From JAPWJZ01 sp041287865 (GTDB taxonomy: Bacteria > Pseudomonadota > Alphaproteobacteria > Micavibrionales > UBA2020), in the NCBI GenBank assembly GCA_041287865.1, contig JBGGMV010000066.1:81695-145694 (forward strand): DNA of 64,000 bases. The letters are read 5' to 3'. This document shows positions 9,226-17,207 of the stretch, one piece after another. The translations under genes and the position numbers were made by a program. Under the pieces are notes generated by a model. It searched no databases, had not been told where the DNA came from, and was given only the letters and a program-made list of their open reading frames with translations. Position 1 is the first letter of the stretch. Every line of letters starts with the position of its first letter.

Positions 9226-11142
9226 ATGCAGACCACATCACAAACCGGCGTCCAACAGGGCAGCACCAGCCATACAGGCGCTATGGCGGGCGCCATCGGC
9301 GCGATCGGCATCGTCTATGGCGATATCGGCACCAGCCCGCTCTACGCCTTCCGCGAAGCGCTGGCGGCGGCGGGCGGATCAAGCGGCGGCCTTGCCTTCA
9401 ACGACATCGTCGGCATCCTGTCGCTCTTCCTCTGGTCGATGATGCTGATCGTTACCATTAAATATGTGACCGTGCTCTTGCGCATCGACAACAGGGGCGA
9501 GGGCGGCACGCTCGCGCTGATGGCGCTGGCGCGTTCCGTTATCTACCGCAATACAATCGGCTTTTTGTTTCTGGGCGTCGCGGGTGCGGCGCTGTTCTAT
9601 GGCGACAGTATCATCACGCCCGCCATGTCGGTTCTTTCCGCCATCGAGGGCGTCAAGGTCGTGGCGCCGGGTTTCGATCATTACGTGATACCGGTGACGC
9701 TGGTCATCATCGTCGGCCTGTTCTGCTTCCAATCGCACGGCACGGCAAAGGTCTCGTCCTTCTTCGGGCCGGTCATGCTGGTCTGGTTCGGCGTGCTGGG
9801 CCTGATGGGGCTGCAGCATATCAGCGATGCGCCTGAAGTACTGGCGGCCTTTAACCCCTACTATGCCGGCGCTTTCATCGTGAACCACGGCACAATCGCC
9901 TTTATCACGCTGGGCGCGGTGTTCCTGTGTGTTACGGGGTCGGAGGCGATTTACGCCGACCTCGGCCACTTCGGCCGCAAGCCGATCCAGATGGCCTGGG
10001 TCTGGTTCGTCTTCCCCTGCCTTGCGCTTAATTATTTAGGTCAGGGCGCGATGGTGCTGAACAATCCCTCCACCGCCGACAACCCGTTCTTTAAAATGGC
10101 GGACGCCGACTGGCAGATCCCGCTGCTGGTGTTGTCCACCTTCGCCACCATCATCGCCAGCCAGGCGGTCATCACCGGCGCTTATTCGCTCACCCGTCAG
10201 GCGGTCAACCTTGGCCTGCTGCCTCGCTTTAAAATCACCCATACGTCGGACAAGAACTCGGGCCAGATCTATATGCCGCAGGTGAACTGGATATTGATGT
10301 GCGGCGTCATCCTGCTGGTGCTGCTGTTCAAGTCGTCCAGCAACCTTGCCTCCGTTTACGGCATCAGCGTCGCGGGCGCGCTGCTGGTCGACGCCATCAT
10401 GGGCTTCTTCGTCGTCTGGCAGATCCGCGACTGGCCGCTGCCGCGCACGATTGCCGTCTTCGGCGTCTTCATGGTGCTGGACCTGCTGTTCCTGAGCTCC
10501 AACCTGACCAAGATCGCAAACGGCGGCTGGCTGCCGCTGCTGCTGGCCATTGGCCTGATGCTCATCATGACGACATGGATTCAGGGCTCGTTCATCCTTT
10601 CCTCCCGTTCCCGAAAGCGGGGGATGAAGGTCGACAAGTTCATCAAGGAATACAAGGAACGCAACCAGGGCCTGCAGCGCGTGCCCGGCTCCGCCTTCTT
10701 CTTCGCGGGCGACCCGAATTTTATTCCCGCGTCGCTGCTGCAGAACCTGCGGCACAACAAGGTGCTGCACAAGCGCAACATCATCCTTTCCGTGCGCATC
10801 GAGCCCTTCCCCTATATCGAGGTCGAAAACCGCGCGCTGGTGAACCATTTGAACGAAGACTTCTCGGTCGTCGTTCTGCGCTTCGGGTTCAAGGACGACC
10901 CCGATGTGCAGCAGGAACTGATCCGCCTGAACCGTAATGAGGGCAACGGCATCGATTTCGACTGGGAAGATACGTCGCTGTTCCTGTCGCGCCGCTCGCT
11001 CAAATCGCATCCCAAGTATGGTTTACCCGGCTGGCAGGATTTCATCTATATCTGGCTGTCGAAATACGCGGCGGAACCCACCGACTTCTACAAGCTGCCT
11101 GTGGGCCGCGTGATCGAGATTGGCAGACAGGTTATTATTTAA
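9226..11142 (+). CDS. kup: Low-affinity potassium transporter Kup
   Basis: This 638-residue inner-membrane K+/H+ symporter has the family signature IGIVYGDIGTSPLYAFREAL at the N-terminus and about twelve hydrophobic helices over the first 450 residues. A conserved central segment (GSEAIYADLGHFG, then QAVITGAYSLTRQAVNLGLL) and a roughly 180-residue cytoplasmic C-terminal domain follow. Length and motifs match Kup. It is transcribed alone, divergent from kdsB with a 205-nt gap, and its last 8 nt overlap the convergent gene at 11135. No Kdp or Trk genes are in the window. Confidence 0.96.
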   Translation: MQTTSQTGVQQGSTSHTGAMAGAIGAIGIVYGDIGTSPLYAFREALAAAGGSSGGLAFNDIVGILSLFLWSMMLIVTIKYVTVLLRIDNRGEGGTLALMALARSVIYRNTIGFLFLGVAGAALFYGDSIITPAMSVLSAIEGVKVVAPGFDHYVIPVTLVIIVGLFCFQSHGTAKVSSFFGPVMLVWFGVLGLMGLQHISDAPEVLAAFNPYYAGAFIVNHGTIAFITLGAVFLCVTGSEAIYADLGHFGRKPIQMAWVWFVFPCLALNYLGQGAMVLNNPSTADNPFFKMADADWQIPLLVLSTFATIIASQAVITGAYSLTRQAVNLGLLPRFKITHTSDKNSGQIYMPQVNWILMCGVILLVLLFKSSSNLASVYGISVAGALLVDAIMGFFVVWQIRDWPLPRTIAVFGVFMVLDLLFLSSNLTKIANGGWLPLLLAIGLMLIMTTWIQGSFILSSRSRKRGMKVDKFIKEYKERNQGLQRVPGSAFFFAGDPNFIPASLLQNLRHNKVLHKRNIILSVRIEPFPYIEVENRALVNHLNEDFSVVVLRFGFKDDPDVQQELIRLNRNEGNGIDFDWEDTSLFLSRRSLKSHPKYGLPGWQDFIYIWLSKYAAEPTDFYKLPVGRVIEIGRQVII

Positions 11143-11890
11143 CCACGCCTTTAATGAAATCGCGGGGCGGCATCAGCGGTTCGGTCTCGGGCCGCAGGCC
11201 GACATCCGCGATGCGGCTGTGGAGACGCTTGGGCAGCAGGCCCCTTGCCGCGTCGCGCGTCTTTTCAATCGCACGGTCGAGGAAGAAAAGGTTTTCATCC
11301 GTATTGCGCGCGATATCGGCGGCGTAGCGGATATAAAGCTTCAGCCCGTCCAGCGGCAGCGCGCCCTTGGCGGCCTGATGCTGGTTCATCTGGCGGATCA
11401 GCTCGTTGCGCTGGCGCACCATATGGGTCAGCTCCACAAGGTTGTAATCGAGCATCTTCAGCAGCTGGATCACGTCAAGTTCATGGTTCGCGTATTCGAT
11501 CAGCTTGTCTGTCGGCAGCAGCAGCGCGAAGGGAATTTCAGGCCAGAGTTCGAGACGGATGGAAAGCGTACCCACGCCGTCCTTGCCGCCTGAAAGGGTT
11601 TCCGACAGGTCCTGCGCCTCGGCCTGCGCCTTGAAGGCGAGGTCTTTCTTGAAATTGATCAGCTTGCCCAGCAGCGCGACCATCGCGGCGATGGCCGTAT
11701 TGGCGGTTGCCTGTATGTCGTCCTGCCGCGTGCCCTTGGCCAGCGCCATGATGGCGCGCGCGCCGAACCAGGCACCAAAGCCGGAACCGATGGCGCTGGT
11801 CAGCAGCACCATGACAAGCGGCTTGTTCTCCCTGAAGAAGGTGGAGAAAACATCGAAGAGGGGCTGGAGGGCGTCGAGGAATGCGTTCAT
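11135..11890 (-). CDS. Membrane-anchored protein of unknown function
   Basis: The product has 251 residues. A hydrophobic segment at about residues 25-48 (LVMVLLTSAIGSGFGAWFGA) would anchor it in the inner membrane; the rest is a soluble, mostly helical region with a probable coiled-coil (LDYNLVELTHMVRQRNELIR). It ends DFIKGVVK. I recognise no domain. It converges on kup with an 8-nt overlap and is separated from the small plus-strand pair at 12031 by 140 nt, so it is probably its own transcription unit. Confidence 0.7.
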   Translation of the reverse strand: MNAFLDALQPLFDVFSTFFRENKPLVMVLLTSAIGSGFGAWFGARAIMALAKGTRQDDIQATANTAIAAMVALLGKLINFKKDLAFKAQAEAQDLSETLSGGKDGVGTLSIRLELWPEIPFALLLPTDKLIEYANHELDVIQLLKMLDYNLVELTHMVRQRNELIRQMNQHQAAKGALPLDGLKLYIRYAADIARNTDENLFFLDRAIEKTRDAARGLLPKRLHSRIADVGLRPETEPLMPPRDFIKGVVK

Positions 11891-12030
11891 GGGCAGGCAT
11901 GAAAACAGGTTGCGGCGAGAGAGTCAAACAGCCTTAAATTTGCCTGTAATTACAGCCGCATGGCTATATCATTTGACATAATAATTGGCAAAAGATATGA
12001 TATTCAAGGCTTTTTTCAAAGGGGGACGGG

Positions 12031-12243
12031 ATGCCGGCATCGATTCAGGATCAGGATAGCGACATGGAATTTTCTGCTTTCCTTGAAAGCGAATACGACC
12101 CCTCCACCTGTCTGATGGCGCCCGGACTGGCCGAAGCATGGCTTGCCGCCGAACATGCGAGGATTGAAAAAACGGCCCATGGCGGCCTTGCCGCCGCGAC
12201 GCGCGCCATGAAGCCGCTGCAGCTGCGCAAAGGGCCGGCGTGA
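12031..12243 (+). CDS. Small protein with K-P-L-x-L-R tail
   Basis: This is a 70-residue soluble protein with an acidic N-terminal half (DQDSDMEFSAFLESEYDP) and a helical second half, ending AMKPLQLRKGPA. That ending matches the tail of many ankyrin proteins in this window although this protein has no ankyrin repeat. A purine-rich GGGGGACGGG lies immediately before the ATG. Its TGA overlaps the ATG of the next gene, so the two are translationally coupled. The family is unrecognised. Confidence 0.65.
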   Translation: MPASIQDQDSDMEFSAFLESEYDPSTCLMAPGLAEAWLAAEHARIEKTAHGGLAAATRAMKPLQLRKGPA

Positions 12244-12641
12244 TGAAAGATTACGAAGAAACGCTCTATTACTCCGAAAGCCAGCGCAAGCTGATGAAGG
12301 GCAACGCGGGCGTGGTGCTGCTCGAGGGCAGCGACAAACCGTATCTCTCGACCGAGACAAAAACCAATCTCTGCCTGCGCGATCCCTTCGACCGCGGCAT
12401 GCGGGAGGAGGAGGGCGCGGCGCTGCTGAAAAGCGCATGGAAAGACGCCGTCCCCTTTTACAGCGGCTTTGGCAGCGGCTACAAACGCCTGCTCAACGGT
12501 GCGAACGAAGTGACGCAATACGGCAAGGACTGGTGCGACGCGCATGGCGTCGAGCCAAGCCCCGATGCGCTGCGGGCTGCGGCCGAAGCGCCGCCGGCGC
12601 GCCTGCGCGTGTTGAAGCCTTTCCAATTGCGCGGCAAATAA
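12243..12641 (+). CDS. Small protein with K-P-F-x-L-R tail
   Basis: This 132-residue soluble protein starts at the ATG that overlaps the stop of the upstream gene; a GTG directly before it is an alternative. There is no signal peptide, membrane helix or known domain. It ends RLRVLKPFQLRGK, again the tail shared with the ankyrin proteins. AAAGGG lies about eight bases before the start. The pairing with the 70-residue gene and the shared tail suggest both are handled by the same partner; that is inference. Confidence 0.68.
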   Translation: MKDYEETLYYSESQRKLMKGNAGVVLLEGSDKPYLSTETKTNLCLRDPFDRGMREEEGAALLKSAWKDAVPFYSGFGSGYKRLLNGANEVTQYGKDWCDAHGVEPSPDALRAAAEAPPARLRVLKPFQLRGK

Positions 12642-12789
12642 TCTCATAGTTATGGGCGTAAATTTTTAATCCTTACGATTCAAGGGTGTTTTTTTTACGT
12701 CTGCTCTCCTGCGGAACCCCTCTCTTCCGCGCGCTGTTGTCTTTGGGGGTGACGAAAGCCCTGATAACAGAAACCAAGGAGACGAAAAA

Positions 12790-13071
12790 ATGCTCAAGAA
12801 ACTCACACTGATGTGCATGGGCCTGATGCTGGCCGCGACGCCCGCGCTTGCGAACGACAGGATGACGATTACAGAAAAAGTCGAGATGTTCATGGGCAAG
12901 ATGGACACGAACAATGATGGCACCGTCAGCAAGGCCGAATGCGAGGCCTTTGGCGTGGCGATGTTCAATGAAACCGACCTCAACAGCGACGGCAAGCTGT
13001 CGAAAGACGAAATGATCCTTCACAAGGTCAAGGAAATGGACGCGATGAAGGAGATGAAAGATAAAGACTAG
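12790..13071 (+). CDS. Exported EF-hand calcium-binding protein
   Basis: This 93-residue protein has a signal peptide (MLKKLTLMCMGLMLAATPALA) and two canonical EF-hand loops, DTNNDGTVSKAE at about 40-51 and DLNSDGKLSKDE at about 62-73. Each has Asp/Asn at positions 1, 3 and 5, Gly at 6 and Glu at 12. It would bind Ca2+ in the periplasm or outside the cell. AAGGAG lies seven bases before the ATG. The tail is Lys/Glu/Met-rich. The gene is a single unit facing the convergent gene at 13092. It could be a calcium buffer or sensor; the partner is unknown. Confidence 0.85.
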   Translation: MLKKLTLMCMGLMLAATPALANDRMTITEKVEMFMGKMDTNNDGTVSKAECEAFGVAMFNETDLNSDGKLSKDEMILHKVKEMDAMKEMKDKD

Positions 13072-13091
13072 GTCTTAATCCGCCGGCGAAA

Positions 13092-13664
13092 TCAAGGTTT
13101 GGCGGGCGGCGTCTGCTTGATGCTGATTTTCTTGCCGACCTTGATCTGGCCCTGCAGCGTGGTCGCGTCCTGCGCCATATCATTCAGCTGCTGCTTTGCC
13201 GCCTTGGCGGCCGCATCGTCGGTCTTGCGCTTTTCATCGGCGAGATAGGGGGCGAGTTGCGCTTCCGTCTGCTGCAGCTTTTCTTGCAGCGCGTCGCCGC
13301 GGTCCTGTTCCTTCATGTAGTTTCCCAGCAACTCGTATTTCTGGTCCTGCATATCGTCGAGTTTTTTCGCGTCCTTTTCGCGGCGGCGATGGCCGAGGCC
13401 CATGAGCAGCCAGATCTGCGGCGTGACCAGCCATGTTGTCGTCTGGGTGCTGAGGTCGAAATGCTGCTTGACCAGCGCCATCTGCTCCGCCGTGCAGGCC
13501 TGCTTTTTCCCGACGCATTCTTCATAAGCGGTCTTGTGCGGGCTGGGGCTGTAGTATTCATAGGCCTTCATGCCGCCATAGGAAAGGGAAGCGGCGGAGA
13601 AGGCGAACATCATCGTCGATGCCCTCAGGTATTTTTTCGCGGCGTCCTTGAACGATTTTTTCAT
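13092..13664 (-). CDS. Membrane/coiled-coil protein, paralogue of next gene
   Basis: The product has 190 residues. A basic amphipathic N-terminus and a first hydrophobic segment (about 15-33) are followed by a loop with two cysteines (ECVGKKQACTAEQMALVKQ), a second hydrophobic segment (WLVTPQIWLLMGLG) and a long helical coiled-coil. It ends GKKISIKQTPPAKP. The stretch DEKRKTDDAA and the stretch QLNDMAQDATTLQGQ are repeated almost exactly in the product of the gene just upstream, so the two arose by tandem duplication. The family is unrecognised. The two probably form one transcription unit (10-nt gap). Confidence 0.7.
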   Translation of the reverse strand: MKKSFKDAAKKYLRASTMMFAFSAASLSYGGMKAYEYYSPSPHKTAYEECVGKKQACTAEQMALVKQHFDLSTQTTTWLVTPQIWLLMGLGHRRREKDAKKLDDMQDQKYELLGNYMKEQDRGDALQEKLQQTEAQLAPYLADEKRKTDDAAAKAAKQQLNDMAQDATTLQGQIKVGKKISIKQTPPAKP

Positions 13665-13674
13665 GGCAGGCCTT

Positions 13675-14277
13675 TTATGCGCCCGGGGGCTGCGGTTTGA
13701 TCGTGATTTTCTTCGCGGGCTTCATCTGGCCCTGCAGCGTCGTGGCGTCCTGCGCCATATCGTTCAGCTGCTGCTTTGCCGCCTTGTCGGCCGCGTCGTC
13801 GGTCTTGCGCTTTTCATCGGCCAGATAGGGGGCGAGCGTTGCCTCCGCCACGGCCAGCTTCTGCTCGGCGGCCTCGGCGCGGCGCGCCTCTTCGCCTGTC
13901 TTGCCGATCTGTTCCCACTTTTGGCGGGTCAGCTCGGTGACGTTGTTTTTCAATTGTTTAATTTCGGCGTTGTTCCTGTCCTCTTCGCGCCGGCTGTTGC
14001 CGAGCGTCAGCATGAAGCTTCCAATCAGCGTCATGCTGATGAAGGCCTTCTCGTCATTGATCCGCTGCTCGGCCAGCGCCATCTGCTCCGCCGTGCAGGA
14101 TTTCTTCTGTGTCACACAGATATCGTAGGCTTCCTTCTTTTCGGGCGAGCCGTAATACTGCACGCCCTTCACGGCGCCCATGGAAAAATTGACCGCGCCG
14201 CCCAGCACCAGCAGCGTGGATAATTTGGTCAGCGACTTGCCCGCCTTTATGGCGGCATTTTTGAAATCGATTTTCAT
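13675..14277 (-). CDS. Membrane/coiled-coil protein, paralogue of previous gene
   Basis: This 200-residue protein has the same plan as the product at 13092: basic N-terminus (MKIDFKNAAIKAG), hydrophobic segment, two-cysteine loop (DICVTQKKSCTAEQMALAEQ), second hydrophobic segment and a coiled-coil tail ending KKITIKPQPPGA. I chose the ATG at 14277 because it aligns with the paralogue's start; a TTG at 14286 is the alternative and sits closer to a GGGAG. The C-terminal 50 residues are nearly identical to the paralogue, while the membrane-proximal parts have diverged. No known domain. Confidence 0.68.
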   Translation of the reverse strand: MKIDFKNAAIKAGKSLTKLSTLLVLGGAVNFSMGAVKGVQYYGSPEKKEAYDICVTQKKSCTAEQMALAEQRINDEKAFISMTLIGSFMLTLGNSRREEDRNNAEIKQLKNNVTELTRQKWEQIGKTGEEARRAEAAEQKLAVAEATLAPYLADEKRKTDDAADKAAKQQLNDMAQDATTLQGQMKPAKKITIKPQPPGA

Positions 14278-14355
14278 AGTGGGCAAGCCTACTCCCTGCC
14301 CATAATACGGTCAAGCGATTATGGCATTTTAAAAACAGGCAGGTTTTACAGGGCT

Positions 14356-15036
14356 TTATTCGGCCGCTTCGGCTTCGTCTATGGTATAGCCGTACCGCTC
14401 CGCATGCGCGGCCAGCAAGGGCAGCGCGGGTTCCAGATGGCGGCGGTAGCGCAGCCAGCGGCCCGAGGCGCGGGAATAAATCTTCTCCGTCACCTGATGG
14501 TAGCTGGGCGTATTGATGCGCCCGCGTTCCTTCGCGGTCTTGTCGTACTCCATCACGGCGTCATTCCAGGGCAATCCCAAGAATTCCAGCAGCGAGGCGA
14601 CGGCGGGGCGGAAATCGGCCACGACATCTTCGTAGCGGATGCTGTGCACGTCCATGTCGACGGTGCGGACATAGTGTTCCCACAGCGTGAAGGTGTTGTC
14701 GTAGAACTGCGCGCCGGTCTTGAGGTCGAGGAAGTTGACCATCGCCTGGTTGTTGGTAAAGCGCTGCATATAGCAGCTGAGGAGTGAATCGCAGGGGTGG
14801 CGCAGCGCAAGGATGAATTTTGCCTGCGGGAAAACGCGCTTGATAAAGCCCGCGTGGAAAATGTTCAGGGGCAGCTTGTCGACGAAAACCTTTTTGCCGC
14901 CGGCCTCAACGCCGTGTTCCTTGTAGAACATCTGCTGCAGCGCGGCGACATCGCCCTCGGTGAAAGAGGTGAAGGTCGAGGGATAGGCGGGGTTGTCCCA
15001 GAAGCCCTGCGTCGCGGGATCGGGCTTGCCGCCCAG
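14356..15036 (-). pseudogene. TPR-sulfotransferase, 3' part after frameshift
   Basis: Downstream of about 15036 the sulfotransferase reading continues in a different frame from the 5' part. It starts LGGKPDPATQGFWDNPAYPS and runs through DKLPLNIFHAGFIKRVFP, the RHPCDS motif, and RYEDVVADF (3'-phosphosulfate-binding region) to the end ...IDEAEAAE. It aligns along its length with the intact paralogue at 17204. A separate start at MFYKEHG (14931) exists but would omit the PAPS-binding loop. The break is one extra base (or two missing) beside a GCGCGCG run at 15037-15043. Either a true pseudogene or an assembly error; the coding quality on both sides favours a recent event. Confidence 0.8.
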
Positions 15037-16264
15037 GCGCGCGCAGCTCTTCCGCCATGACGTTGATGGCGCCTTTTTCTTCCGCGACAGTGATGTCGGG
15101 GTGGCTGGACAGGATCTGGTCGAGCAGCGTCGTGCCCGAGCGCGGGAAGCCGATCAGGAAAACGGGTTGCGGCATGCCGTCGGGCAGCGTGGCGGGCGCG
15201 GGGCCCTTGGCCATGTCGGCGGTGAATTCGCGCGTCAGGCGCTTCACGCCCTCGCTCATGGGATTGGTCTCGCCGATGGCGGCGTTGCGCGCCTCGATGG
15301 CGTTGCTGAGGCTGAAACATTCAAAGGCCTTGTCGGCCTCGCCCTTGCGGTCATAGAGCTGGCCCAGCTCGAAATAGAATTCCGAGATGAAGGGCTGGTA
15401 GGTTTTCTGCTGCGCGTCGATGCCGGGGCGGCAGGCCTCCATCAGCGAGATGCCCTCATCCGCCTTGCCCTGCCGGCGCAGGATTTTTACCTCCTGCGTG
15501 ATAACCGAGGGGCAATGGGGGAAGCGGCGCTTGGCGTCTTTCAGCACGTCGGCCGCGGCCTCCAGCTGGTTGGTGCGCTCGAGCAGGCCGAGGTAACGCC
15601 CCCAGACGCTTTGCAGTGTGGGATCGATCGAAATGCAGCGTTTGAAGCATTCGGCGGCTTCGTCGTCGCGGTGCAGGGTGAAGAACAGGTAGCCCACGTC
15701 GTTCCACGCGGCGGCGTTGCGCGGGTTCAGTTTCAGCGCCTGACGATAGGCGGCCTCGGATTTTTTCGTGCTGCGGCAGGCCTGCAGCACGTTGCCCAGC
15801 GTGACGTAAGGGTTCGGCCATTGCGGCGCAAGGCGGATGGCGTTCAGCAGGAATTTTTCGGCTTCGGCGAAATTGCGCAGGCGGTATTGCAGCAGGCCGA
15901 TGTTGTTCAGCGTTTCGTGATGGTCCTGCTTGGCGGCGAAGGCGCGCTTCAGCAGCTCGCCCGCTTCCTTCAGGCGCCACTGTTCAAGGCAGAAGGCGCC
16001 GTAAGAATTAAGCGCGTAAGGGTTTGCCGGCTGCAGCTGAATGGCGCGGCGGTAGTGCATCTCGGCGCGCTCGGGGTTGCCGCGCTGCCAGTTGGCGGTG
16101 CCGAGGTCGTTGTGCAGCTCGCCGGAATTGGGTTCGATCGCCAGCGCCTTTTCCAGCAGCGCGATGCCTTCGTTCAGCTGGCCCGCTGTCAGGGCCTGTA
16201 TGGCCTGTCGGCGCAGTTGCAGCGCGGGCTGGGAGAGGGGGGCGGCGGCTGTCGGTTTCGTCAT
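14906..16264 (-). pseudogene. TPR-sulfotransferase, 5' part up to frameshift
   Basis: This frame encodes about six to seven TPR repeats (residues about 15-300; for example ALNPRNAAAWNDVGYLFFTL-like units) and then the N-terminal part of a sulfotransferase domain with the PAPS-binding loop VFLIGFPRSGTTLLDQILSS. After about residue 410 the sequence becomes Arg/Ala-rich nonsense, because the true frame shifts near 15036. The intact relative at 17204 has the same architecture. TPR-sulfotransferases transfer sulfate from PAPS to protein or glycan acceptors. The start at 16264 is preceded by a GAGG and a strong palindrome. The gene would be non-functional as read unless the shift is an error. Confidence 0.82.
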
Positions 16265-16276
16265 GAAAAGGCCTCG

Positions 16277-16306
16277 GACATATACATTCGAATGAATGTA
16301 TATGTC
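16277..16306. promoter_or_regulatory. 13-bp inverted repeat before the TPR-sulfotransferase
   Basis: GACATATACATTC and GAATGTATATGTC form a perfect 13-bp inverted repeat with a 4-base GAAT spacer. It ends 12 bases upstream of the ATG at 16264 on the minus strand. The AT-rich symmetric form looks like an operator for a dimeric repressor; as RNA it would fold into a hairpin just 5' of the ribosome-binding site. Either would control the frameshifted gene. No such palindrome precedes the intact paralogue. Confidence 0.55.
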
Positions 16307-16331
16307 ATAGAAACAGGCTGATCAATTGATT

Positions 16332-17207
16332 TTAGGGCGCTTTAGGCGGCTGGCGGAACAGGCGTTTCGGCGCGGCCGCATTCTCCACCCAGCCCGGATT
16401 TGCCGGCAGGTCGGCGCTTTGCGGCTTGGCCGGAAACTGCGCCACGCCATTATAGGGTTTGGAATCAAAGGGCTGCCATGCGCCTTCCTTCTGCGCCAGC
16501 CGGTCGAAGATCGCGACCAGCGTCGGCGGATGGAAGGGAATGCCCATGTGGGACGCCGTTATTTCGATGTTATCGGTCGCGGGCGCCGCAGGGTTCAGGC
16601 AGTTCTGCCATTTGATGATGACGTCTTTTTTCGAGAAGATCGAGGTCGCGGGCATGGAGGGCGGCGTCAGGCCGCGCTGATCCAGTTCGGGGTCGAAAAG
16701 CGCGGGGTTGCCGCTGAAGAAATTGAAGATCTTTTTCAGCATATCGGGCGTTTCCGACACCGCGCCGCCGAAGGGCGAACCCATGCTGATAACGTCGCGC
16801 ACCATTTCGGGATATTCGCGCGACAGTTCGCGCGCATAGATGCCGCCAAGGCTGTGGCCGATCACGGTGATTTTCTGCCCGCCATTTTCCTTGAAAATTT
16901 CCTCCAGCCGTGTGCCGAGACCTTCCGAGACTTTTTTGCTGAGCCCCATGTTGACGCCCTGTTTCCAGCCATAGACCTTGTAGCCTTTTTCGGCGATGAG
17001 CTTGCGGAAGGTGTGGAAATAAAAATCGCCGCTGATCATCCCCGGCACCACCAGCACCGGATGGCCGTCGCCGGCGGGCAGGCTGGGCGCGATTTTCTTC
17101 CACTCGCGGCGGAAGCGGATATATTCCTTCAGGGTCGCGGGCACGGCGCTGGCCGAATTCAGCAGATGGTCGACATGCTTTTTCAAAAAGGCGAAGGGGT
17201 TTTTCAT
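16332..17207 (-). CDS. Alpha/beta-hydrolase (lipase/esterase-like)
   Basis: This 291-residue protein has the alpha/beta-hydrolase core: HPVLVVPGMISGDFYF (oxyanion region), then the nucleophile elbow TVIGHSLGGIYA with Ser119. A His near the C-terminal half (ASHMGIPFHP) is a candidate catalytic base. The best analogy is with triacylglycerol-lipase or PGAP1-like esterases. There is no signal peptide. The ATG overlaps the stop of the intact TPR-sulfotransferase by 4 nt, so it is translationally coupled to it. The substrate is unknown. Confidence 0.8.
   Translation of the reverse strand: MKNPFAFLKKHVDHLLNSASAVPATLKEYIRFRREWKKIAPSLPAGDGHPVLVVPGMISGDFYFHTFRKLIAEKGYKVYGWKQGVNMGLSKKVSEGLGTRLEEIFKENGGQKITVIGHSLGGIYARELSREYPEMVRDVISMGSPFGGAVSETPDMLKKIFNFFSGNPALFDPELDQRGLTPPSMPATSIFSKKDVIIKWQNCLNPAAPATDNIEITASHMGIPFHPPTLVAIFDRLAQKEGAWQPFDSKPYNGVAQFPAKPQSADLPANPGWVENAAAPKRLFRQPPKAP

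Noticed and set aside
15030..15045. Programmed frameshift in the TPR-sulfotransferase
   Set aside because: There is no slippery heptamer or downstream pseudoknot evident; a simple indel beside a GC run is enough.
14993..16321. Plus-strand 442-codon frame over the TPR-sulfotransferase
   Set aside because: Shadow; the minus strand shows TPR repeats and the PAPS loop.
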